In this document: positions 15,976-22,962 of the stretch, piece after piece
How positions within the stretch are numbered: the stretch's first letter is position 1
Layout of the letters: every line of letters begins with the position of its first letter
Source of the DNA: an uncultured Oscillospiraceae bacterium
Lineage (GTDB): Bacteria; Bacillota; Clostridia; Oscillospirales; Ruminococcaceae
Direction of reading: 5' to 3'
Length of the DNA stretch: 25,563 nt
Assembly: GCA_934408835.1 (NCBI GenBank)
Contig: CAKRVU010000001.1
Coordinates: 1-25,563, forward strand
Program-made: the position numbers and the translations under genes
The notes under the pieces: model-generated
The model's database searches: none
What the model saw: the letters and a program-made list of their open reading frames with translations, nothing else
What the model was told of the DNA's origin: nothing

Positions 15976-17395
15976 ACAGGGGGACTCCGGGAAAAAGAAG
16001 GCTGTGCCTTCTTACGGTGCCTCCGTTCAGCGGTCGAAACCGAACGGGGAGACCGGGTTTTCGGATGATGAGGTTTATATTACACGGTCGCGAAACACAT
16101 CTGCGCCGCCGGATAACGATCCTTTGACCGGACAGCAAACAAAAAGTGAGCCGAAAGCCAATTCGAACGGCATGAAAGCGAAAAGAGGAACCCCCACTCC
16201 GACCGGCGACGGAAGGAGCGTTTCTGGGAAAAAGGTTCCTCCGAAGAAAAAAAGAAAGAAGAAAAAGCGCCGGAAATGGCCGTATATCCTTTTGATTTTT
16301 TTCCTCTTTGTGATCGGCGGCTTTTTTTATGTTTGGAACAGCGCCTTTTTTCAAAACGACACTGACGCCGGTTCCGCCGGTTTGAATCCAGAGATTGCAG
16401 GCGCGGAACAGGATGTTGTGAACATCTTATTTCTGGGAATTGACAACGATGAGGGGCGCCGAGAAAACATGCTGACAGATACCATTATGGTTCTTTCTGT
16501 CGACTGCAAAAACGGACAGGCCAACGTTCTGCAAATTCCGCGTGACACTTATATCGGGACGGAATACACCGCGACCGGAAAAATCAACGCGCTTTATTCC
16601 TCGAACAGCGAATACAGCGGGATTGAGGGATTGTCCAACTTTATTTATGAAAACCTCGGGATTCCGCTGGATCATTACGCAACGATTACCATGGAAGGGC
16701 TGCGCAACGTCATTGACGCAATTGGCGGCGTGACCATCGACGTGCCTTACGAAGTCGATTTGGACGGCGTGGTACTAGAGCCGGGCGTGCAAACGCTCGA
16801 TGGCAATGAATCGGAAAAATTCATTCGTCAAAGGCATGGCAAGGGATACGAAAACGGCGATTTGGATAGGCTTAAGGTGCAGCGGTTGTTTATGGCTTCC
16901 TTAGTCGAGCAATTTTTGGGTACCAGCAAGTCGACCCTTCTCACCTTGCTGCCCAAGCTTTCTGGGGAAATCAGCACGGATATGACGACCGGCGAGATGG
17001 TTGACCTGCTCTCGAAGGTTTCGGGAATGCCTGCGGATTCCATTGGATTTTATATGGTGCCGGGGCAGAGCGCTTATGTCAACACCAAGGCGTATGGGCA
17101 GCAGTCGGTTTACAGTATCCACAAGCAGCCTTTGGTCGATTTGATCAATCAGTATTTCCTGGCCGGGCGCGAACCTATTACCGTGGATGATATCTTGTTG
17201 CCCGAACTGGACAACGATGAGGACGCTTTCGACGATGTGGGCGGCAATGTCAACCAGATTTTGGGGAACGAGTCGGACGAAACGGTTGAACCTTCTTCGA
17301 CCTCTTCGGGCGCTCCAACGTCTTCGAGCAGCCAAACCTCTTCCGCCAAGGGGAGCACTTCTTCCGGCAAAAGTTCTCAAAAACAATATGACTGA
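15923..17395 (+). CDS. LytR-CpsA-Psr (LCP) family cell-wall polymer ligase
   Basis: LCP enzymes transfer undecaprenyl-linked teichoic acids or capsule-like polymers to peptidoglycan, outside the membrane. The 490-residue product has a long polar cytoplasmic N-terminus (1-118, ending in a run of Lys/Arg). One membrane segment (about 119-139, WPYILLIFFLFVIGGFFYVW) leads to an extracellular LCP domain (about 165-333) with NILFLGIDND, MLTDTIMVLSVD, LQIPRDTYI, INALYS and FIRQRHGKGYENGDLDRLKVQ. The C-terminal tail is Ser/Thr-rich (about 455-487) and probably extracellular. The start at 15923 is chosen because GGAGG (15912-15916) is 6 bases upstream; the in-frame ATG at 15917 abuts it. It overlaps nadD-yqeK by 53 bases. 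The polymer carried cannot be inferred. Confidence 0.93.
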   Translation: MTDDMFGNPRTSPEKQSRQGDSGKKKAVPSYGASVQRSKPNGETGFSDDEVYITRSRNTSAPPDNDPLTGQQTKSEPKANSNGMKAKRGTPTPTGDGRSVSGKKVPPKKKRKKKKRRKWPYILLIFFLFVIGGFFYVWNSAFFQNDTDAGSAGLNPEIAGAEQDVVNILFLGIDNDEGRRENMLTDTIMVLSVDCKNGQANVLQIPRDTYIGTEYTATGKINALYSSNSEYSGIEGLSNFIYENLGIPLDHYATITMEGLRNVIDAIGGVTIDVPYEVDLDGVVLEPGVQTLDGNESEKFIRQRHGKGYENGDLDRLKVQRLFMASLVEQFLGTSKSTLLTLLPKLSGEISTDMTTGEMVDLLSKVSGMPADSIGFYMVPGQSAYVNTKAYGQQSVYSIHKQPLVDLINQYFLAGREPITVDDILLPELDNDEDAFDDVGGNVNQILGNESDETVEPSSTSSGAPTSSSSQTSSAKGSTSSGKSSQKQYD

Positions 17396-17430
17396 CCGGC
17401 GAATCAGTCGGTTATGAAGGGGGAATTTCA

Positions 17431-17799
17431 GTGGACAGTATGGGACTGATTCAAAAGATTGTAACGATATTGGACAAGAAAAAAGCGGATGATATTCAGG
17501 TGATTCGGGTTTCAGATATCACCTCTTTAGGCGATTATTTTATCATTGCCAGCGCGGACAATGTCACCAAGGTAAAAAGTCTGGTGAACGAGGTGGAGTA
17601 TCAAACCAAACAGTTAGGATACCGTCCGGCGCGGGTGGAAAAGGACGCTTCCGCGCAGTGGATTCTGTTGGATTATCAAGATGTGATTGTCCATATTTTT
17701 TACCGTCAGACGAGAGAGTTTTATGATTTGGAGCGTCTTTGGGCGGATGGGGAGACCCTGCCGCTGGACGCTTTTCTGGAAGGAGAAGAGACCGATTGA
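17431..17799 (+). CDS. rsfS: Ribosome silencing factor RsfS
   Basis: Binds ribosomal protein L14 and blocks subunit joining, lowering translation in starved cells. The 122-residue product has the DUF143 core: ADDIQVIRVSDITSLGDYFI, IASADNVTKVKSLVNEVE, WILLDYQDVIVHIF and REFYDLERLW. Length fits. The start is GTG at 17431, 6 bases after GGGGGA; an in-frame ATG at 17440 is a less well-placed alternative. It lies 35 bases after the LCP gene. The stop overlaps the leuS start as TTGA (17796-17799). Confidence 0.95.
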   Translation: MDSMGLIQKIVTILDKKKADDIQVIRVSDITSLGDYFIIASADNVTKVKSLVNEVEYQTKQLGYRPARVEKDASAQWILLDYQDVIVHIFYRQTREFYDLERLWADGETLPLDAFLEGEETD

Positions 17800-20204
17800 A
17801 TTATCCGTTTTCAGAAATTGAACAAAAGTGGCAGAAGATTTGGCAAAAAGAGAATACGTTTTCTGCTCAAATTGATCCGAACAAGCCCAAATTTTACGCG
17901 CTGGTCGAGTTCCCGTACCCTTCCGGACAGGGATTACATGTAGGGCATCCTCGCTCTTATACCGCGCTCGACGTTGTTGCGCGGAAGAGAAGACTGGAAG
18001 GGTATAACGTTCTTTATCCGATGGGCTGGGACGCTTTTGGTTTGCCCACCGAGAATTATGCGATTTCCCATCACATACACCCGCAAAAGGTAACGGAACA
18101 GAATGTCGCCCGGTTTAAAAAACAGCTGCAGGCGCTTGGGATTTCCTTTGACTGGAATCGGGAAATCAACACAACCGATCCATCCTATTACAGATGGACG
18201 CAGTGGATTTTCCTTCAGTTGTTCCAAAAAGGACTTGCTTATAAAAAGGAGATGGCCGTCAATTGGTGCACCGACTGCAAGTGCGTGCTGGCAAACGAGG
18301 AGGTAGTCGGCGGGCGCTGCGAGCGCTGTGGCGGCGAGGTGGTACATCGCAAAAAATCGCAATGGATGCTCAAAATTACCGAGTACGCAGACCGTTTGGC
18401 GGACGACCTCGACCAGGTGGATTATATCAAGCCGGTCAAGGTTCAGCAAAAAAATTGGATTGGGCGTTCTTATGGCGCGCAGATTCGGTTTGAGACGACG
18501 GCAGGTACCGAGATCGCTGTTTATACAACCCGCCCGGACACCCTGTTTGGAGTAACTTATCTCGCGATTTCGCCCGAGCATCCGCTGTTAGAGGAGAAGA
18601 AAGAAATGCTCGCCAATGCGGATGAGGTGGAAGCCTATCGGGAAGCGGCGGCAAAGAAATCGGAATTTGAACGCAGCGAGATCAACCACGATAAGACGGG
18701 GGTTCGTTTAAACGGAATCGAAGCGATTCACCCGGTGACCGGGCAGAAGCTCCCGATTTACAGCTCGGATTACGTCCTGATGAGTTACGGAACCGGCGCC
18801 GTTATGGCTGTTCCGGCGCACGATTCGCGGGATTATGCCTTTGCGAAGAAGATGGATTTGCCGATTGTTGAGGTTGTGTCCGGCGGTGATATTTCCAAAG
18901 AGGCGTTTACCGATTGCGCTACCGGTAAAATGATTCATTCCGACTTCTTAGACGGTCTATCTGTGGAGCAGGCAAAAGATGAGATTCTCCGCTATTTGGC
19001 AGAAACCGGGAAGGGAACACCTAAGGTCAATTATAAATTGCGCGACTGGGTGTTTGCAAGACAGCGTTATTGGGGAGAGCCGATTCCGATTGTGCATTGC
19101 CCTCATTGCGGCGCGGTTCCGCTGCCGGAATCCGAGCTTCCGCTCACCTTACCCGATGTGGATTCTTATGAGCCGACTGAGGACGGAGAGTCGCCCCTTG
19201 CTTCTATCCCGTCCTTCGTTCATACGACCTGTCCGCGCTGTGGAGCTGAGGCAAAAAGGGAGACGGATACGATGCCGCAATGGGCTGGATCCTCTTGGTA
19301 TTTTCTGCGGTATTGCGACCCGCATAATTCAGAAAAACTCGCTTCCAAAGAGGCGCTGGATTACTGGATGCCGGTGGACTGGTATAACGGCGGAATGGAG
19401 CATACGACGCTGCACTTGCTGTACTCCCGGTTTTGGCATAAGTTTCTATATGACATCGGTGTAGTCAATACGCCGGAACCCTATGTCAAACGGACGAGTC
19501 ACGGAATGATTCTGGGGGAAAACGGCGAAAAGATGAGCAAGTCCAGGGGGAACGTTGTCAACCCAGACGACGTTGTCAGACAGTATGGGGCGGATACCAT
19601 GCGCCTGTACGAAATGTTCATCGGCGATTTTGAAAAGGCTGTGCCTTGGAGCACTACCTCCATCAAAGGCTGCAAGCGCTTTTTGGAGCGCGTCTGGAAT
19701 TTGCAGGAACAGATTTCGGGGGAGGAGGTTCGCCCTGAGATGGAAGGGGCGCTGCATCAGATGATTCAAAAGGTCAGCGGCGATATTGAGGCGATGAAAT
19801 TCAATACCGCCATTTCAGCTATGATGTCCTTTGTCAATTCCGTCTCTGCGACCGGTTCGATTACACGGGAGGAATATCGCACCCTGATTCTTTTGCTCAA
19901 TCCGTTTGCGCCGCATATCACAGAGGAGCTGTATCAGCGTCTTGAGTTTGGCGGTCAACTGAACGAGCAGAGTTTTCCGAAGTTTGACCCGGAAAAGGCG
20001 AAGGAGGAAACCGTTGAGATTGCGGTGCAGATTTGCGGCAAGGTTCGCGCACGCTTAGAGCTTCCGGTTGATGCTCCGAAAGAGGCGGCGCTGCAAGCGG
20101 CAAAGGAGCACCCGACTGTTGCAGACGGTATTCGCGATTTACAATTGGTGAAGGAAATCTATGTGCCCAATAGATTGGTAAATTTGGTTGTTCGAAAATC
20201 GTAA
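17796..20204 (+). CDS. leuS: Leucyl-tRNA synthetase
   Basis: Class I synthetase that charges tRNA-Leu and edits mischarged products. The 802-residue product has the HIGH motif as HVGH in GLHVGHPRSYTALD (about 47) and GWDAFGLPTENYA. A zinc-binding Cys cluster (CTDCKCVLA...CERCGG) is followed by the CP1 editing domain with TTRPDTLFG and YGTGAVMAVPAHDSRDY. A second cysteine set (CPHC...CPRC), WAGSSWYFLRY, and KMSKS at 579-583 follow. The C-terminus has VQICGKVRARLELP. The start is TTG at 17796, 10 bases after AAGGAG and coupled to the rsfS stop; an in-frame ATG at 17739 lies inside rsfS and encodes non-family residues. No T-box leader is visible in front of it. Confidence 0.96.
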   Translation: MNYPFSEIEQKWQKIWQKENTFSAQIDPNKPKFYALVEFPYPSGQGLHVGHPRSYTALDVVARKRRLEGYNVLYPMGWDAFGLPTENYAISHHIHPQKVTEQNVARFKKQLQALGISFDWNREINTTDPSYYRWTQWIFLQLFQKGLAYKKEMAVNWCTDCKCVLANEEVVGGRCERCGGEVVHRKKSQWMLKITEYADRLADDLDQVDYIKPVKVQQKNWIGRSYGAQIRFETTAGTEIAVYTTRPDTLFGVTYLAISPEHPLLEEKKEMLANADEVEAYREAAAKKSEFERSEINHDKTGVRLNGIEAIHPVTGQKLPIYSSDYVLMSYGTGAVMAVPAHDSRDYAFAKKMDLPIVEVVSGGDISKEAFTDCATGKMIHSDFLDGLSVEQAKDEILRYLAETGKGTPKVNYKLRDWVFARQRYWGEPIPIVHCPHCGAVPLPESELPLTLPDVDSYEPTEDGESPLASIPSFVHTTCPRCGAEAKRETDTMPQWAGSSWYFLRYCDPHNSEKLASKEALDYWMPVDWYNGGMEHTTLHLLYSRFWHKFLYDIGVVNTPEPYVKRTSHGMILGENGEKMSKSRGNVVNPDDVVRQYGADTMRLYEMFIGDFEKAVPWSTTSIKGCKRFLERVWNLQEQISGEEVRPEMEGALHQMIQKVSGDIEAMKFNTAISAMMSFVNSVSATGSITREEYRTLILLLNPFAPHITEELYQRLEFGGQLNEQSFPKFDPEKAKEETVEIAVQICGKVRARLELPVDAPKEAALQAAKEHPTVADGIRDLQLVKEIYVPNRLVNLVVRKS

Positions 20205-20225
20205 GGTAACATTAGGAGGATTGCT

Positions 20226-21389
20226 ATGAATTTTCAGTATTATATGCCTACACGGATTTTGTTTGGAAAGGGACAGCTTTCCCATCTGCACGAACAGGAG
20301 TTGCCTGGGAAAAAGGCCTTGATTGTGACCTCGGCGGGAACGTCGATGAAAAAATACGGGTATCTCGAGCAGGTAGAGCGTCAACTGGAGCTTGCCGGTG
20401 TTTCCTCTGTTCTGTTTGACCGCATTCTGCCCAATCCGATTCGAGAGCATGTGATGGACGGCGCTGCTTTGGCGAGACAAACGGGGTGCGACTTTATTAT
20501 TGGACTCGGCGGCGGAAGCAGTATTGATTCTGCCAAGTCGATTTCTATCATGGCGACCAACGAGGGAGATTATTGGGATTATATTGAAGGCGGAAGCGGT
20601 AAGGGGAAACCCGTATTACAACGTCCGTTGCCCATTGTTGCTATTACGACGACGGCCGGCACCGGTACAGAGGCGGATCCTTGGACGGTCATTACCAACG
20701 GTAAGGAAAAAATCGGGTTTCGTCTTGATTACACTTTCCCGGTGCTTTCGGTTGTAGACCCAGAGCTGATGATGACCGTACCGAAACGGCTGACTGCATT
20801 TCAAGGGTTCGATACTTTATTTCACGCGACCGAAGGTTATTTGAACCTGAGGGCGAATCCGATGTCAGATTTATACGCACAAAAGGCCATTACGTTGATT
20901 GGACGAAGCCTTGCAAAGGCGGTGCAAAACGGTCAGGATGAGCAGGCAAGGGCGGAGGTTGCGCTTGCCAACACATTGGCTGGTATCGTTGAGTGTACTT
21001 CCGGCTGCACGGCAGAGCATTCGATTGAGCATGCGCTGAGCGGGGCGCATCCAAATCTGGAGCACGGCGCCGGTTTGATTATGATTAGCTGCGCCTATTA
21101 TGCCAATGTTGCACAAAAAGGCAACCGGGATGATCGGATGATTGAGATGGCAAAATGGATCGGCAAAGAGGACGCTAATTCGCCGATGGATTTTGTTGTT
21201 GCTTTGCAAGAACTGCAGCGGCAGTGTGAGGTTGATCAGCTGAAGATGTCCGATTATCAGGTAGAGCCGGAAGAATTTAAGTTTCTTGCGCGGCATGCAC
21301 GAGAGACGATGGGCTCTTTGTTTGAGGTGGATCCGGCGCCGTTGCCGGAAGCGGACGTTGTTGAAATTTTAACAAAATCGTATCGTTAA
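20226..21389 (+). CDS. Iron-containing alcohol dehydrogenase
   Basis: Predicted NAD(P)H-dependent, metal-dependent dehydrogenase of the group III (Fe-ADH) family, interconverting an alcohol and an aldehyde or ketone. The 387 residues are of normal length. The nucleotide-binding part has the GLGGGSSIDSAKSI loop, then TTTAGTGTEADPW and VDPELMMTVPKRL. Probable metal ligands are Asp196 and His200 (GFDTLFHATEG), His269 (SIEHALSG) and His280 (LEHGAGL). Asp196 and His200 have the same numbers as ligands of E. coli FucO. AGGAGG precedes the ATG at 20226. It lies 21 bases after leuS and ends at a strong terminator, so it is probably the last gene of the array. The substrate cannot be assigned; butanol- or ethanol-type reduction in fermentation is one possibility. 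Confidence 0.92.
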   Translation: MNFQYYMPTRILFGKGQLSHLHEQELPGKKALIVTSAGTSMKKYGYLEQVERQLELAGVSSVLFDRILPNPIREHVMDGAALARQTGCDFIIGLGGGSSIDSAKSISIMATNEGDYWDYIEGGSGKGKPVLQRPLPIVAITTTAGTGTEADPWTVITNGKEKIGFRLDYTFPVLSVVDPELMMTVPKRLTAFQGFDTLFHATEGYLNLRANPMSDLYAQKAITLIGRSLAKAVQNGQDEQARAEVALANTLAGIVECTSGCTAEHSIEHALSGAHPNLEHGAGLIMISCAYYANVAQKGNRDDRMIEMAKWIGKEDANSPMDFVVALQELQRQCEVDQLKMSDYQVEPEEFKFLARHARETMGSLFEVDPAPLPEADVVEILTKSYR

Positions 21390-21397
21390 TTCAAAAG

Positions 21398-21431
21398 CGC
21401 TATGGCGAGGCTGCTCGCTGTGGCGTTTTTT
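21398..21431 (+). terminator. Strong intrinsic terminator after the dehydrogenase gene
   Basis: A 12-pair stem, CGCTATGGCGAG (21398-21409) with CTCGCTGTGGCG (21414-21425) and including G-T pairs, has a GCTG loop, followed by six T (21426-21431). It marks the 3' end of the long plus-strand array. Confidence 0.9.
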
Positions 21432-22036
21432 GATTGTATAAAGAAAATTAACTGCTAGATGAGTGATTCAGTTGAAGATGGCGTCAGGTGATATAGAAAA
21501 AGAAAAGTCTTTTGGCATTGAGGTCTGGAAGCTGCAAAAAAACATTAAAAACAGGTCATTCAAAGAAACGATAGAAACAATTAAACATATACAAGATGGA
21601 ATTATAAATACCAGATAGTTTTTGTACCCGAAGTATAGGAGAAAAATATTTTGTAAAAAAACAGAGCAGAAAATAGAAAAATATTACAAAAGCTGTTATC
21701 ATAGAATATTAGTAAATCTTCTTTTTACGTAGCTTATAAGACAGCATTCGGCACAAACTTTATATCCATTTGTACCTTTTGTATTGGATATTAATATATA
21801 GTGATATGAATGATAGAAAATTGCAACGTTCCACTGTACTTTTGTTCTAACAATAATATATGAACAGTATTTGATAAATACTTTTGTTATCTCGTATTTC
21901 AAAAAGTATTTTATTGCTTATGAGGGGATATATCTACAATATTTTATAAGATTTTTGTTTTAATCTCTTTCTCATTCTATAATGTAATATATTTGTTGTA
22001 AGGCTAAATAGATTTTGAGAAATTTTGAAAAACTAC
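21432..22036. other. AT-rich intergenic stretch
   Basis: About 600 bases, markedly AT-rich compared with the gene array, with no ORF matching a recognisable family. The only plus-strand coding-like trace is a 46-codon ORF (21478-21618). A 67-codon minus-strand ORF (21699-21902) has biased, unconvincing composition. I see no repeat array, insertion-sequence end or second RNA gene. Confidence 0.5.
21478..21618 (+). CDS. Possible small ORF or gene fragment, 46 residues
   Basis: ATG at 21478 to TAG at 21616-21618. It reads MASGDIEKEKSFGIEVWKLQ and continues charged and helix-like (KETIETIKHIQDGIINTR at the end). This composition is more protein-like than its surroundings. However, there is no good SD before the ATG and no recognised family. 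It may be a fragment of a lost gene or chance. Confidence 0.2.
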   Translation: MASGDIEKEKSFGIEVWKLQKNIKNRSFKETIETIKHIQDGIINTR

Positions 22037-22065
22037 TTGACAATTTATCTAAATCATGTCATAAT
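22037..22065 (+). promoter_or_regulatory. Promoter of tRNA-Gly
   Basis: TTGACA (22037-22042), 17-base spacer, CATAAT (22060-22065), a perfect -35 and 5-of-6 -10. The expected transcription start (about 22072) is only a few bases before the mature tRNA 5' end at 22075. Confidence 0.85.
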
Positions 22066-22074
22066 AAATTTATT

Positions 22075-22148
22075 GCAGATGTGATTTAATGGTAAAATAC
22101 CAGCTTCCCAAGCTGGGTTTGCGGGTTCGATTCCCGTCATCTGCTCCA
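22075..22148 (+). tRNA. tRNA-Gly, anticodon CCC
   Basis: A 74-base cloverleaf with encoded CCA. The acceptor stem is GCAGATG (22075-22081) with CATCTGC (22138-22144), then discriminator T and CCA. The D stem ATTT/AAAT has loop AATGGTA. The anticodon stem CCAGC/GCTGG has loop TTCCCAA, anticodon CCC at 22107-22109, reading GGG. The T arm is GCGGG-TTCGATT-CCCGT, with one G-T pair. All stems close. It has its own promoter just upstream and a terminator at 22187. It lies about 0.8 kb from the glycyl-tRNA synthetase gene, on the opposite strand. Confidence 0.95.
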
Positions 22149-22186
22149 ATCGAATAGAGAACCTGAGTTTTCGGGTTTCAGTCATG

Positions 22187-22214
22187 AAAACTAACTAGAA
22201 ATAGTTAGTTTTTT
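22187..22214 (+). terminator. Terminator after tRNA-Gly
   Basis: A perfect 11-pair stem, AAAACTAACTA (22187-22197) with TAGTTAGTTTT (22202-22212), has a GAAA tetraloop and a six-T run (22209-22214). It lies 38 bases after the tRNA. Confidence 0.85.
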
Positions 22215-22288
22215 ATTGTGTCGATCACAGATTATATCATTGAGTCGATTCAATCCTGCGACCATTTTTCCGGAAGCTACTTAAAATG

Positions 22289-22329
22289 ATATGAACCTCG
22301 TTCCTCAATCTAGGAAACGAGGTTCATAT
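22289..22329 (-). terminator. Long hairpin, probable terminator for the minus-strand remnant
   Basis: ATATGAACCTCGTT (22289-22302) pairs with AACGAGGTTCATAT (22316-22329), and CCT (22303-22305) pairs with AGG (22312-22314), with one bulged A at 22315 and a 6-base loop: 17 pairs in all. On the minus strand it lies about 30 bases after the end of the oleate hydratase remnant and is followed by CATTTT. It sits between convergent transcription units and could work in both directions, though T runs are short on both sides. Confidence 0.6.
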
Positions 22330-22359
22330 TATTTGCTGGTTCGTTTTGTAAATTGTAAT

Positions 22360-22853
22360 TTACTTATTTTCTTCTCTTTCGGCGTAGTATTCTGGTATTG
22401 GTGGAATCTGTTAACTAATTGTTATAATACACGATTTATTTTGAATGGATTGACGTTAGGTAAATCTGATATTTCAATTTTATCTTTTCCGAGCATTGTT
22501 TTGAGCGCTATTGCAAGCATTCTGATGTCATATTGACCTTTAATAGGCTTATCTAAATGATACATTTTATATACTGCCGTCATTGCTGTTCTAACGCTCG
22601 TTTCAACAGTAAACACAATATCTCCTTCTAACTCTACAAATTGACCTATCAATGCCAGATTAGAGAAACTATCACGGATCACTATTGAATTAGCAGCTTC
22701 TTGTGCACTTATGTATCCCTAATTCATCTTGTTTTGCATACTATTTGCTCCAGTTACTAAACTACCTGCCCACTCAGTAAAATCATTAATTGTTGAATCA
22801 GCATTTGACACATTGTCAAGCGAATCAATCTAATACTCAAAATCAGTGGTATT
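22360..22853 (-). pseudogene. Broken 3' remnant of an oleate hydratase (MCRA/OhyA) gene
   Basis: Minus-strand reading gives residues typical of the C-terminal part of FAD-dependent fatty-acid hydratases: NLALIGQFVELEGDIVF, then TVETSVRTAMTAVYKM, QYDIRMLAIALKTMLG and LPNVNPFKI. Intact enzymes are about 550-650 residues; only about 130-145 codons remain. In the same frame there are TAG stops at 22830-22832 and 22719-22721 and a TAA at 22422-22424. After that TAA a shifted frame reads IPPIPEYYAEREENK and ends at 22360-22362, probably the original C-terminus. No start codon with SD is present. The residues before YIS (around WAGSLVTGAN) I cannot place confidently. The call as a pseudogene is inference from truncation plus stops. 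Confidence 0.72.
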
Positions 22854-22877
22854 TTAACAGCACCACAAAAAATGATT

Positions 22878-22906
22878 AGGATATCTCATTTACAGCGCAC
22901 TGTCAA
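22878..22906 (-). promoter_or_regulatory. Possible promoter facing the oleate hydratase remnant
   Basis: On the minus strand TTGACA (22906-22901), 17 bases, then TATCCT (22883-22878, 4 of 6). It points into the remnant and starts just upstream of it. It may be a relict promoter, or chance in AT-rich DNA. Confidence 0.4.
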
Positions 22907-22962
22907 GAGAAAACGCAGCTCAGATAGATTTTAAAAATTATCTTTGATAGAGTATTTTTAGA

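Noticed and set aside
17396..17430. Small inverted repeat ACTGA/TCAGT between the LCP gene and rsfS
   Set aside because: Only five pairs and no T run, so not a terminator.
21699..21902. 67-codon minus-strand ORF in the AT-rich island
   Set aside because: Low-complexity Tyr/Ile/Lys-rich translation, no SD, no family; likely chance.
22242..22264. Sequence resembling a tRNA 3' end (TCGATTC-like T loop then CCTGCGACCA)
   Set aside because: No matching 5' half or pairing stems are present upstream; too short and imperfect to call a tRNA fragment or attachment site.
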